Positions 10,839 to 22,010 of a DNA stretch of 64,000 bases are shown here, one piece after another. The translations under genes were made by a program, and so were the position numbers. Every line of letters begins with the position of its first letter. Position 1 is the stretch's first letter. The notes beneath the pieces are model-generated. The model made no database searches. It was not told the origin of the DNA and worked only from the letters and a program-made list of their open reading frames with translations. This stretch comes from Datisca glomerata (Eukaryota > Streptophyta > Magnoliopsida > Cucurbitales > Datiscaceae): contig QANY01011382.1 of NCBI GenBank assembly GCA_003255025.1, forward strand, positions 620,001 to 684,000, given 5' to 3'.

Positions 10839-12821
10839 TGTTGGAAAACGCGGCGCACGCGCAGCGGAGGCGTTATGGCTTTTAAATTTTTTTTATTAAA
10901 AATAAATCGTATATTTTTTTGATAAAACGAAAACAAGCGTGACACAACAATTTTTAAAATAAAAACTTTTATTAAAAACTTTTTTCAATCAGGATCCATT
11001 ATATATTTAAATATTAAATTGAAGACATACATGAATATGAATCATATACATTTTGTAGTCTATATCAAGCGTCCTCGCTAATCAATGAACTTGCGTTCCC
11101 ACGAACAACAAACTTTGAAATCCACACTAAGAGCTTTCAAACATATCCTCAAACACAATAGGACGTGTGTGGGCACATAGAATAATTCAAAAACATTTTT
11201 TTTGTTTCTAGATGTACTCAACACATGAGATCTAGATATTTACTGAGAATGAATAATTTAGTGAGACAACACTCTAAAAGATTACGATGATTATTCTTTC
11301 AGAATTTTTATTAACTTTTTAATCACAAAGAAAAATCACCATGACAGCAACTGTGTTGTACAATCTCTTTAGAGAAAAACTGAAAATAATATTGAATTTC
11401 AAAATTACCATTGCAATTTGTGCACAACTGCAGTGCCACACGGCACTGCAGTTGCCGCGGGTCATCACGGTGCCTCACGACACGGTGTATCAAGGCACTA
11501 CAGTATTGCATCCCTTACTCTTATAGTGTCATGTGGAATTACAGTAGTCCATGCCAATATCTGATTCTCAATCAGAGATTGACGCGTGACAATTACTGTG
11601 AATTAAATATTTATTTTAATCATCTAAATATCTAGATATGTAATTTTCGAAATTTATATATGAATAATTTAATTTATTAATTTTTAATTAATTAATCACA
11701 CATAATTATCTCATAATTATGTACTTGCCCTAGAATAAAAATTCATTTTACAAGTGAGTCATTTTTTCATGTCCTGAAATATTCACACTTTAGAATGTGT
11801 AGTACAGAGATTACTTGGGGACCATGGACCTAAAGTCCTAAGCTCCTATAAATCAAATTATTAATTAAACTTCTTAACTAAATAATCTTATTTATTAATT
11901 TCATTATTACTCCACTATAAATATAGAATTGCACTCTTAGAAATTATGAAATGTATTTACAGAGTATTCTCGCGTAATCCATTGATATAATCATTTCATA
12001 TAGTTATATCCTCCAACTATTGGTTCGTAAATTAGAACTGGTCAAAATTATCATTTTACCCTTTAATTATCTCTTGATTCTTAAGTACCATTAATTCACT
12101 AGTGAATGGTTAATTTATAATCGAATTATAAATTTGAGCTCAATAACCATTTAGTTCCAGAATTAACACTTAAGATAATCATTATAGGATCAATTATGAA
12201 ATATTGGATTCTAAATTTTATAAGATTATGTTCCCAGGCATCTATATCACTCAATCTTCAAATCAGAAGTCACTGGCCTGTTTTACAAACAAACTTTAAC
12301 GAGTGAATTAAAAGATCCAGTAAGCATGTATATGAATTCATGACTACTTGGGATTTGAACTGATCTACGTACGATCATCAGATTGATGTGTATTAAATCT
12401 TTTTAATAAACGGTACGTTAATAAAGATATCAATTCACTTCGGCTCTGCCATATATAATCTTATTATACAAAATACATTCACTAAGATATCTATCCACAT
12501 CAATGATTCATATCTAGATCGCATGCATTTATAATGCTTAGTGAACCGTACTAGCAACCATTCATTAAAGATTTCATACTTTAATATGTTGCTGACAATT
12601 TTATTCATTATCTATGATTTTAATTCGTTCGTACTAATACAAGATCATACTCTCATTAATGAATATAAATTTTTCAGATATTTATATAAAATTTTCAACA
12701 ATAATTTAAAAAAATAATTATAACGAAAATGTAATTCCATTAAATTTCATATTAAAATGTCATGTTAAATTTTATATTTAAAAGAACAATTATACATGCT
12801 TTGAGGGCATGACACTCAGCT
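10839..12821. mobile_element. Solo LTR (about 2 kb), first copy of family also at 44578
   Basis: Aligns over its whole length with 44578-46719. Shared blocks include aaacttttattgaaaact, catgtcctgaaatattcac, accatggac, cagagtattctc, tggttcgtaaattagaactg and aatacaagatcat. It starts TGTTGG at 10839, and the aligned end falls near 12821, where the CCAACA end of the other copy has decayed. No internal region or second LTR is attached. Target duplications were not recognised. It lies inside the 3' region of the Tat-type element, so it is younger than it. Confidence 0.75.
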
Positions 12822-14365
12822 ACGCTTGAATCAACTACCATAACACGAGCAAGGCATGAATCAACTACCATAACACGATGAAAGATGGCCTTTACTCAAT
12901 TTGTTCCTCAGGACCTCTTCATCCTTAGGAAGATAGCTGAGGAAACTAACATCCCACTTAGGGTGGGCTGCGATCACCTCATCTTTGTAGTTGTCGTAAC
13001 CAAGGGAGGACTCTCAGAGCAGAACCTTACTGTACTCAGCAGACTTCTTGTACTCTCCTCCATGCCCTTGGCATGACCTTTGGTCCAACACTCATACCTC
13101 TCCTTTGGTGCCACCTCCATCAGGGTCAACTTCCTCAGAGCTTTCCCTCTCGCGCCCTTCGGTTTGAGCTCGAGAGTTGACCTCTTATGAGAGCTTCTCC
13201 TACTGAAGACGACACTCCACCTTCAAAATATTCTCTGAGTCGAAGGAATGACTACCACAGAGCATGAGAAATAGCTAATAGACCAGGCGAATGAACTTAA
13301 TCCATCTTTTTCGCCTTCACCAGCTCTACTTCATTAAGGTGGATCTCCTCTATTTTATTCTCTCTGGTCTCATCGAGCTCGCATTTGGACTTCTGGGAGG
13401 TGGAGCGTTTCCAGCCATATTTACATCCAAAATGCCATGTTAACATGGCTACATCGAGCAAAAGTGAAGAGAGATCCTAGTCACACCTTCTCTCTTAAAA
13501 ATCCTCTTATTCGTTTGAGCTACTACATTCCGAGCTTGACCCATCTAATTGAGTCTCTTCTACTAAATTGGCTCCATTCCTAGTAGTCTGGTACAGAGAT
13601 CTCAACAGAGTAAATAGAGCGTAGTCCCTTTCCTAGGCGAGCAACTCGGTTAAGTCCATTATCCGGGACTGAAGATAAGCAGGAAACTATACTTCTTCTT
13701 CCCAACTGCACGAATCAAACAAGTCAGGTCCGTAGGAAGCCCGAGCACAAGAAGTTTCCCATCTCGTTAGCACGAGGTTATTCTGTAGTTTCAAAAGATC
13801 GGGAAACATAGAAATCTAACTCTGAATCTCTAGGAAGACTTTCCCAGTCCTCAAGGATTACCTTCCAGTCCTTATACCAGGGTATGATGCCACTAATGAT
13901 CTTCTCACTCCCTGGCCCTACTGATGATGTAGTATCGGCCTTCGCCTCTAGGAGGAGCCTTGACACTCTTGCACTTTGGGGGAGTCTTCAGTTGGAAAAT
14001 AAAGTGGAACTCATCAACGGTGAAGTCCTCATCGTAGTTCAGCCGTTAGAGGACTCAACAGCTTATCAGACTCCTCCATGAATTCAGTTGGAATTAGGAA
14101 AGGCTTTCCTAGTGGTCGAAAACCACTCCCTGAGAAAATGGCATGGGGAAGCTTCAACCCACACTCCAAAGCTGGCAAGTACAACATCGTTGCCCTCGTC
14201 CATAGGAGCGCTATTGAGTTCACCCCCCTTCGACAGCCTTATCAAGATGTAATCGGAGAGGTGATACGTCTTCTTCATGACATCCAAGTCCTCCCCAAAC
14301 AAAGAATTAGGGAACTCGTTGGCGTCCCAATGCTCAGCAAAACCGTCGGCGGCCACGAGTGACAA
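12822..14365 (-). pseudogene. Antisense reading frame of the Tat-type element (gypsy-type transposon domain)
   Basis: On minus, an open frame from 14365 to 14084 shows a spaced pattern (P-x-D-E-G near its middle, then VVLASFGVWVEASPCHFL) that resembles the putative gypsy-type transposon domain (Pfam PF04195 as remembered), where a GLRFPL-like block is followed by LAPSQL. A second frame, 13966 to 13778, contains PWYKDWKVILEDWESLPRDS, like the conserved GWKDRFF-x-VSGDWE block downstream of that domain. A similar pair of blocks occurs at 63332-62800. Antisense frames between pol and the 3' LTR are known in Retand, Grande and other Tat elements; their function is unknown. Broken by stops. A short duplicated segment (tgaatcaactaccataacac, about 12827 and 12857) opens the region. 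Confidence 0.6.
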
Positions 14366-14830
14366 GACGATCCCCTCCTCTCTATGGAGGTTGGAATCCT
14401 CAGAACCTCATGACATAGTCCTGAAAAGACAGCCTTAGAAGAAGATAGCAAGAAAAAGGGACAAGGACCTACTAGGAATTCGAATCCCAGACGACGGTGC
14501 AGGGGAGGTGCTCAATGGTAAGAGAGTTTTTAAAGGGAAGATATTTTAATAATTGAGAGACAGAGTGGGAAAAGGGGGAAACTGAAATCGTATTTATTAC
14601 CATTTTCTCAGAATCAATCTCATCCGTAGAGAGGAGGGGATCCAATATACGAGATCGTCTGCTTTGTAAACGGATGAGATTAACTCGGGATGCCAAATGT
14701 CACTTTCACGCCGCCATTACCACAGGCGATGCTTCGTTAACAAACCCCACACTTCTTCATCACGCGCCACAAACATAATCATTACTGCGAGTTTCAAGAG
14801 GCGAAAATTCAAATTTTGAGAAAATAATGT

Positions 14831-14957
14831 AGTGCTCGCAAGACAAGTATTTCAAAGTTTACATTTTCATTTAAGGCTCGCAGGACATATATTCTGAAGT
14901 TTTACATTTTCATTTAAGGCTCGCAGGACATATATTCTGAAGTTTTACATTTTCATA
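14831..14957. repeat. 43-bp tandem repeat, three copies
   Basis: The unit aaggctcgcaggacatatat... recurs with period 43 at about 14831, 14873 and 14916. Copies two and three are nearly identical and copy one is diverged. It sits just upstream of the 3' LTR, where Tat-type elements often carry tandem repeats. Confidence 0.85.
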
Positions 14958-15075
14958 AGTATTGATTGTTCTGATAGTTCTCTTAGAAATGTAATCGCAT
15001 CTTAGAAAAAAGAGTAAGGGAAGTTATTATAATTGAACAACTAGGACCCAATGTAGCTACTGGACTCGAAGTAAT

Positions 15076-15866
15076 TGTTATAGGTATTTTTTAAGTCCCT
15101 ATAAGAGGAGACTCGTCCTTATCCTTCTCATCAAGACCTCGAGGACCGCTCCCGGAATTGTTTCCTAGTCGTTATAGGTCGCTCGAGTCCTCGACAGAGC
15201 TGCCACATGGCCAAGTAGCTTGACCCGAGATCAGGCTACCCGTACCAATGCTTCAGGTTATTGTAGACGGACCAAGAACTGAAGGGAGGACACCGGGAGT
15301 TGCTAGTAGGTGACCAAAAACTTGTGAACCTACAAGTATATATGTTTGGGGTTAGGCGGCTTGGGGAACCCCACACACACGTCACACTAATCGTTGCCAA
15401 CTGAAAGTGGGTTTCCATGTACCCCATCTGAAAGTGGGTTTCCATGTACCCCATCGTTATTGGACCTACGCCCACCCCATCCATTTGTTGTCCTCCATGT
15501 CAGAAGCGTCTCATTTAAGTTCCCTCAAGCCTCCTTTGTGTCAACTCGGGAAACAAGGGCATTAAATGTCGTCTCCCCTATCAGCCAACGAGAACGCTTT
15601 GGAATATTCTTCAAACTTCCCAAACAAACCTCGTCCAGGTGGTCATCCACTATTAATACATTTTCCTCTAAAATCAAACGTATGCTCATTCTAATTTACA
15701 GGTACTCTGTCAATTTCTCTCTTTACACTTCTAACTTAAGCTTTCGGGGCTAAGCAAGAAACCCACCACCGACAACCTTCGATCTTCAGATTCTTTAATC
15801 TGCAGCGTTCAGGATAACCGTTAATTAGCGTGAAACACATATAGTGTTCAGATTTCAGCTGCAACG
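15076..15866 (+). repeat. 3' LTR (or related solo LTR) of the Tat-type element
   Basis: Begins TGTTATAGG at 15076 and aligns with 2362-3092. It is 791 bp, longer than the 5' copy, partly through a 22-bp tandem duplication around 15400-15450 (ctgaaagtgggtttccatgt twice). It ends near tgcaacg, where the 5' copy has tgtaaca. It abuts the peroxiredoxin promoter. Confidence 0.75.
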
Positions 15867-16209
15867 AACCCAAATATTTTACAAGAGATCATTAAACGAG
15901 TATGATGACGTTCGCATGAATTTTACGATGGAAAAAAACAAAGGAAATTGACAAAGGCTGGACACGCGCAGGAATAAGTGTAAGCTACGATTACATGGCA
16001 ATCCAACTGCTTATGTAACTCCTTAGACACGACTACGCCACGTTCTGTCCATGCAAGATGCAACACACCCATATGTACGCATCTGTCCTTTATATATACA
16101 TATTGCTCGGATTAATCTCTTCCACGACTTCCATCAAAATTCACGACTGAAATATATAACCAGGGATAAATTATAAGTCTGCTTAATTTGAACTGATTTG
16201 GCCGGAAAA
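15867..16209 (+). promoter_or_regulatory. Promoter and 5' leader of the 1-Cys peroxiredoxin gene
   Basis: 343 bp between the LTR end and the ATG. A TATA box (tatatata) is at 16091-16098, 112-119 bp before the ATG. A RY-type CATGCA element is at 16050-16055. A cacg-containing cluster (gacacgcg near 15960, ccacgttc near 16038) could hold ABRE-like sites, none a perfect ACGTG core. RY and ABRE sites are known to drive seed expression of this gene family; use here is inferred. Confidence 0.6.
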
Positions 16210-17763
16210 ATGCCAGGCCTGACCATCGGAGACACCATTCCCAACATCGAAGCCGATAGCACTCACGGCAAGATCAAGCTCTATGACTACATAGGAGATA
16301 GCTGGACCATCGTCTTCTCCCACCCAGGTTCTCTCCCTTCTTTCCCCCTTCTTTAAGTCTTGTACTGAACATGATATAACATGTTTTTGGATGATGATGT
16401 GACGATCATGCATGGGTTGGGTTTTGTACATGCATGCAGGTGATTTCACCCCAGTATGTACCACTGAGCTAGGGAAGATGGCTGCTTATGCTGATAAATT
16501 TGCTGAGCTTGGTGCTAAGCTTGTGGGTTTGTCATGTGACGATGTGTTGTCACACACCGAGTGGATCAAGGACATTGAAGCTTTCACTGTAATTAACCAA
16601 CTAGTTTAATTGTTGGTTTTAGTGTTTAATTGAAGTTAGGAATTAAGTAAAAAAGAACTTAATTTAATTAATAGTTGGAATAATGAAATGTGTGCAGCCA
16701 GGGAGCAAAGTGAGGTACCCAATTCTTGCAGATCCAAAAAGAGAGATCATCAAACAACTCAACATGGTTGATCCTGATGAGAAAGACTCCAATGGAAACC
16801 AACTCCCTTCCCGTGCTCTTCATATTGTTGGTCCTGATAAGAGGGTATGTGGATATCCTCCGTTTTAATTATTTACATGCTTTTAAATATAATTAATTTA
16901 TTTTAAATATAAGTAATGCTCTGTTATGCTCAGCTTGGAACCCCATAATCTACCCCATGACCTGATAGGATCTCAAATTATCTTGGAATTGAAATTATTT
17001 TCCTTGTTTTGAAAGTGTCAAATGTTGCATGATTACAAATGAAAAAAAAAATCAAAGTAGAGCTTAAATTTGAAGATATAATATTCGATTCGTTAAATTC
17101 TTTTTCAGTTTCTGTAATAAAATTAAACCCATTGCATTTAAAATCATTTTATTTAATGTTAGTTCGAGTGTTTGAATCTTGATTTAATGTTAAAAAATTA
17201 TTCAAGTGAAATCTCTTCTTTTTAGATTTAACATTAATTTTCACCGAAAACAACATAATTTTCATATGGAAGTAAAGTGATTTACTAGGTTTTTTTAATA
17301 CATTTTTGTAGCATCTCTTCAAAATTAATAGGAGTGTAAATTTTTAAATTTTAACTCTCTTTGTCAAAATTTAGGGGCTTCACAAGTCATTTAGGTGACT
17401 TTTGTATATGGCAAAATTGATGAAGTATGTGCTTTTGCATTTAACCGTAAGTAAATTAAGAAGTCGGTTGTTGTGTGGGAACAATTAGGAAGTAAGTGCA
17501 AGTAATTATGAATGTAGGTGAAATTAAGCTTTCTATACCCAGCAAGTACGGGAAGGAACATGGACGAAGTAGTGAGAGCATTGGAGTCGCTGCTGAAGGC
17601 CTCAAAGCACAAGGTTGCTACACCAGCCAACTGGAAACCAGGAGAACCAGTGGTTATATCTCCCAACGTTTCCAATGAGCAGGCAAAGGAAATGTTTCCT
17701 CATGGTTATAAGACAATCGATCTTCCTTCCAAGAAACAATACCTTCGCTTCACTAACGTCTGA
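16210..17763 (+). CDS. PER1: 1-Cys peroxiredoxin (Prx6 type, PER1)
   Basis: Four exons, 16210-16327, 16440-16588, 16698-16844 and 17518-17763, all with GT/AG borders, join in frame to 219 codons plus TGA, the usual length of plant 1-Cys peroxiredoxins. The N-terminus [20 protein letters not shown], the peroxidatic site [11 protein letters not shown] (exon 2) and the [11 protein letters not shown] block (exon 4) are typical. The single catalytic Cys is in PVCTTE, about residue 46; no resolving Cys like that of 2-Cys enzymes is seen. The enzyme reduces hydrogen peroxide and organic peroxides. In plants it is found mainly in nucleus and cytosol of embryo and aleurone during seed maturation and dormancy. 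A basic stretch near residues 149-152 (GPDKR) and lysines near the C-terminus fit the family. The third intron (16845-17517) is long and AT-rich. No stop or frameshift: likely functional. Confidence 0.95.
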
Positions 17764-18378
17764 TATGTTATATATGCATGTATGTACTAAGGATTAAACA
17801 AGTTGCTTCTGGAAAACTGAACCTTTTTCTGTATGTGTGTGTGCAGTGTACTTTGATATGTATATTTGACTAATAAGTAGCAGCTGCCTTTGTTGTTATA
17901 CGTTATAATGGGATATGGTGCTTGTTCGAAATCTTTCTGGTGTATGCATCTATCTACTTAATTTACATGCTCTCTGTGACGGAACTATTTTCTGTAAGTT
18001 GGGATCAAACATAAGAACTTCTCTTTGGAATAAAATTATAGTTATCTTTGGGTTGTGTTTTTTTTAATCATTTTTGTTTTGAATTCACATGACTCGACTT
18101 TTTGGGAATTCGGGACGTGACTTTTTGGGAATTCTCTACTTTTTGTTAAACAAATCAGTATATTCGGTATATAATAAATGGTACATTACCGTGCATATTC
18201 ATAAGCTCGGTGTTACATTGTGTGCAGTATAGTCGTATAAACTGTATAAAATGAATATAAATTATCTGTGCAGTATAGCCGTACAATCGTACAATATGAG
18301 TATAAACTGTCATGTGTAGTATAGTCGTACAATGAGTATAAACTGTGTAGTTGTATAGTCATACAATATGAATGTAGA
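17764..18378 (+). terminator. 3' untranslated region and flank of the peroxiredoxin gene
   Basis: A possible polyadenylation signal AATAAA lies at 18029-18034, after T-rich and TGTGTG-rich sequence (17830-17850) typical of plant 3' ends. From about 18180 the DNA becomes repetitive, with gtatagtcgtacaatatgagtataaactg-like pieces recurring at about 18225, 18275, 18320 and 18355. Confidence 0.45.
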
Positions 18379-18960
18379 AGACGAATATGAAGAATTAATT
18401 ATAGACGAATATTTAGTCTATTAAACATAGAGGAATATGAAGAATTAATTATAGACGAATATTTAGTCTATTAAACATAGAGGAATATGACGAATTAGTT
18501 ATAGACGGATAGTTAGTCTATTGAACATAGAGGAATATGACGAATTAATTATAGACGAATATTTAGTCTATTAAACATAGAGGAATATGACGAATTATAG
18601 ACGAATATTTAGTCTATTAAACATAGAGGAATATGACGAATTAATTATAGACACGAATATTTAGTCTATTAAACATAGAGGAATATGACGAATTAATTAT
18701 AGACGAATATTTAGTCTATTAAACATAGAGGAGATGAGATGAATATGAATAAGTCCATTAAACATAGAGGAGATGAGATGAATATGAGTATAGACTAATA
18801 TTTTAGTCTACATTAAATGAGTTGAATATTTAGTCTATATTAAAATTAAACATTGAGGAGATGAGATGAATATGAATATAGACGAATTTTTAGTCTATAT
18901 TAAACGAGTTGAATATTTAGTCTATATTAAACACCATTAAGACTATATTAAACACCATTA
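18379..18960. repeat. 50-bp minisatellite, about 7 good copies plus degenerate ones
   Basis: The unit begins aggaatatgacgaattaatt and ends tttagtctattaaacatag; period 50. Clear copies run from about 18381 to 18730, and shortened variants (aggagatgagatgaatatga) continue to 18960. Each unit contains the inverted pair TAGAC...GTCTA around gaatattta, so single strands could form small hairpins. Confidence 0.9.
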
Positions 18961-19479
18961 AGAAACGTGTTGACGAATGAAGTGATAGTTATTTTTTATA
19001 TGAGTGTGCTCATGGAAAACATCATATGTGTAATCTGATTTGTACTCTGATTATCAGCAGAGAATTGTAGTAGAAGAGTGTACGACATCCATCTTTCCAT
19101 TGGAGCTAAAGAAGTTGAAGTTATAGAAGTTTTTTAAGCATATGTCATAGCTCAATATTCGGCCTTCGTAGTACTTTATCTAGCTGTCACAATTTGTTTC
19201 ATACTGGGCGAAGAGATCAGAATCTCCTAAAAAGAAGTAAAAACCTATGGCAGATCGTCTATCAAAGACATGCCCAATCAACATCAACATAAACATGAAG
19301 TTGGGGCGTGCTTTTAGCTGAGAAGTATAGACCATAAAATAAGGTTCCTTTGACTTAGCGTAGCATACAAAGAACAACAGAGAATTGAGACGAGTGGAGA
19401 GCAGACGAGCTGACGGACAACATGAACAACATGAGCAATATCAGGTCTAGTAATTCTTAAATAAATAAGACTTTCCACC
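18961..19479. other. Intergenic stretch without recognisable gene
   Basis: AT-rich. The minus strand at 19180-19377 has a 65-codon open frame with vague resemblance to the RNase H end of copia pol (an SAIGFYFFLGDSDL block similar to SxxGYxxFLGxxLI), suggesting a small copia relic. Nothing else recognised. Confidence 0.35.
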
Positions 19480-20470
19480 AATTGGCCATAAAGTGTTGCA
19501 CCATCAAGTTGAGAGTCATCAAGAAGAATGAGATGTACAATTTGTTCAAGAGGAGTGGGAGCAGTCTTACTACCAGCTCGAGTAAAGAAACATTAAATAA
19601 TTTAAAAACTAATGAATCATCTTATTCTGGTAAGATTGATAATCAAAATAATTGTTTAGAATTCGAAAATCTTACTAACAATAAACTTCAAGAATTAGAG
19701 GACAGTAGTTGATGTTCTAAATAACAATAAAGAACTAGAAGAAAATCTCTTGTTGGATAATCATCCTCTGAGGACATCAACCATAGAAATTCTTTAATCA
19801 TTGTTTCTCCTTTGAAGGCTTCAAAGGAAGAAGAATCAAATAAAAATGGTTCAATTTATTTACAACAATGGTTCAATTTATTTTCAGAGATTTATAAGCC
19901 GTCACCAATTGAAGTTTCCTTTTCCCAGATACTTTATTTTACAAACAAATACAAAGTACCTTAGATTTTTAAATGGCAACACTCAGTTGAAAATAAAATC
20001 CTCACTAGACCATATTATACTAAATGGTGGGATAAATTGAATACCTATAAAATTATCGCATCCATCAACCATGAATTTGCAAATATCCAACCAAATATGA
20101 GACTAGCAAATCCATTTATCCCAGCTCCATTAAAAATTGATGAGCTAATTGACCTAGCCCCACAAATAAAACTATCCAGTCCAAATTCTTTTAAATCCAA
20201 ATCAAATCTTGAGTCCAAACCCTATTCGAAAGGTAAATTAAAGGAAGAATTAATTCTACTTCTCCTTTTAGAAGATAATAATGAACCAAACTTTGAATCA
20301 CCTGCAATGTCAAGTCACCAAACTAAATCAAAAATCCAAACAGATCAATCATCCAGAAAAGTTACCCCTCAGCAATTGAAAGTCCTATTCAAAAGTATTG
20401 ATCCTAGTGATAACGAACAAATCCGAATTAATCAGTAAACAAACGGATTTGTCTTTGGAAAAATGCCAGT
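19480..20470 (+). pseudogene. Endogenous pararetrovirus remnant, plus-strand segment
   Basis: Open frames at 19482-19712 and 20037-20438, with a further piece between them containing a KYKVP-like block near 19950, are rich in S, N, K and E. This is the style of the region between movement and coat protein in plant caulimovirids. The link rests mainly on the adjacent RT piece (20860-21120), on the shared 200-bp block at 21545, and on the better-preserved copy at 31-34 kb. Stops separate all frames. The exact viral gene is uncertain; coat or movement protein region is the best guess. Old and non-functional. Confidence 0.5.
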
Positions 20471-21768
20471 GTTAGAATAAGATCCAAGAATCAATTGATC
20501 ATAATGACAACTCAGCACAATGCAACGATCATGATGATCTTCAAGAGAAGCAAACAATGGCAATAGTCATAATAAACTTTCCAGACAGTAATTATAATTT
20601 CTCCAACAAATCAAAAAAGACACAAGAATCTAAGATAACAATTATCAAGGGATCCAATGTGCAACAGTTTCAATGACATTTCAACCATAAGCAATCATGA
20701 CAGAGTAATTATGAAGACACGAAGACCGAGATAACAATTATTGAGGAATCTTTATATTTTTGTCTTTTTCTGTAATAATTATACTAGTTGTCGAATCATT
20801 AGACAACTATTTACGTTTTTTTACTATTCTTAGTCAAGTATTTCAGAATTCATCTGAATTGACCTTGCCTTTGTTGGGATATTTTTCTCATAAAATCTTT
20901 TACTATAAGGAAGACTGACAGTATGTTGCTTCCTGTGCCAGAAAGCATTGGGAATATCAGAACATAATTCTTTACAGATTTTTTGTTTAAATATTTTAAT
21001 TTTGTTTTGAAGAATAGAATTCTGAAGCTGTTAAATATAAAGTTAACATATTTTTCGTTGATTATATCAAAGATGTTTATGAAAAAAATATTAAAATAAT
21101 TCTCAAATCTAAATAGGTCAAGGAAGACTCCAGTGTGGTAACTGTCGGTCATCTACAACCTGAAAAAAATCCTAATTAATCGTACAAATTATCAACCTAA
21201 TAAATATTTCATTAAATCTCTCCAACTTCATTATAGAAAACTCCTGATGAAGAAATACTTAGAAGGTTAAAAGATTTAAGAGACAATGTCACATAATCAG
21301 ATAACCATAGGTTAGAATCAACCTATGAGCCATCCATAATTCATAATTCTTTGAAACATAAAATTAAAGAATCATGTAGGTCAGAATCCTATGAACCTTC
21401 AAATAGTATTGAGGAATCATCCAAAGATTTAAAAATTAAATCATCTGTCAATGTTAGTAACCATGACAGTATTTTTGAATTAGAAATTCATAGGTTAGAA
21501 TCCACCTATGAATATTGCATAGTTAATGAATCTTCAAATATTAAAGAAACATTAAAGAATTTAAAAACTAATAAATCATCTTATTCTAATAAGATTGATA
21601 ATCAAAATAATTGTTCAGAATTCGAAAACTTTACTAATAATAAACTTCAAGAATTAGAGGACAGTAGTTGATGTTCTAAATAACAATAAAGAACCAAAAG
21701 AAAATCTCTGTTGGATAATCATCCTCTGAGGACATTAACCATAGAAATTCTTTAATCACTGTTTCTCC
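19575..21768 (+). repeat. Direct repeat pair within the pararetrovirus remnant
   Basis: 19575-19800 and 21545-21768 are nearly the same sequence (about 220 bp; both include gataatcaaaataattgtt, gaattagaggacagtagttg and catcctctgaggaca), in the same orientation and about 1970 bp apart. This suggests two partial viral copies, or integration of a terminally redundant molecule, with the inverted RT piece between them. Confidence 0.85.
20860..21120 (-). pseudogene. Endogenous pararetrovirus RT segment, inverted relative to its neighbours
   Basis: On minus, at about 20950-20870, the block IPNAFWHRKQHTVSLPY can be read. It corresponds to the start of the RT region in the copy at 32,900-32,970 (IPNAFWDRKKHIISLPY). 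The plus-strand DNA aligns by eye as well (aaagcattgggaatatcag against aaggcattagggatatcac). The flanking virus-like frames run on plus, so this piece has been inverted, which is common in integrated caulimovirids. Too short to have function. Confidence 0.65.
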
Positions 21769-22010
21769 TTACAACTCTTACTATTTAAAAGCTAAAACCT
21801 GTTTTGTAAAACAAAGCCTTCTTCTTCTTATACTCCTCTTTTGTAAATCTTTTCTTCTTTTTCTTCAACATAAATTAGTGAGCGGGAACACTAATTTATT
21901 GTTGCCAATAAATTCTATTTATGTAAGTTTTTAATCTTACACTCTAATACAGTTTTTGTAATTACTGTTTATTAATACAAGTTTTTACTATTTATCTTCT
22001 TGCTTCTTAA
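21240..22010 (+). pseudogene. Endogenous pararetrovirus remnant with possible leader/promoter region
   Basis: Starts with a frame reading PDEEILRRLKDLRDN near 21243, then the open frame 21351-21671 (S/N/K/E-rich, with HRLESTYE occurring twice). After 21770 the sequence turns non-coding and pyrimidine-rich (ttcttcttcttatactcctc, ttcttctttttcttcaac), like the leader of a pararetroviral RNA. The family is inferred as for 19480-20470. Confidence 0.45.

Larger units (their letters stand above)
2362..15866 (+). mobile_element. Decayed Ty3/gypsy LTR retrotransposon, Tat type
   Basis: Two related LTRs (2362-3092 and 15076-15866) bracket, in order on plus, a primer-site-like motif, gag, protease, RT, RNase H and integrase, followed by a long 3' region with an antisense reading frame. 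That order, a pol ending in integrase, and an antisense frame before the 3' LTR are known for the Tat/Ogre/Retand/Grande group. All frames carry many stops and shifts, so it is dead. It is interrupted by an AT-rich insert (about 5613-6501) and a foreign solo LTR (10839-12821); one RT segment is tandemly duplicated. Flanking 5-mers (gactt left, aaccc right) do not match and no clear polypurine tract precedes 15076. It is therefore possible that the right LTR belongs to a second, related insertion. Confidence 0.75.

Noticed and set aside
2357..15871. Target duplication around the Tat-type element
   Set aside because: Flanking 5-mers gactt and aaccc do not match, so the two LTRs cannot be proven to belong to one insertion.
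17391..17797. Several overlapping frames around peroxiredoxin exon 4
   Set aside because: Only the frame giving [11 protein letters not shown] joins the earlier exons; the others are shadows.
18379..18960. CRISPR-like regular repeats
   Set aside because: The units are contiguous without unique spacers and the genome is a plant; it is a minisatellite.
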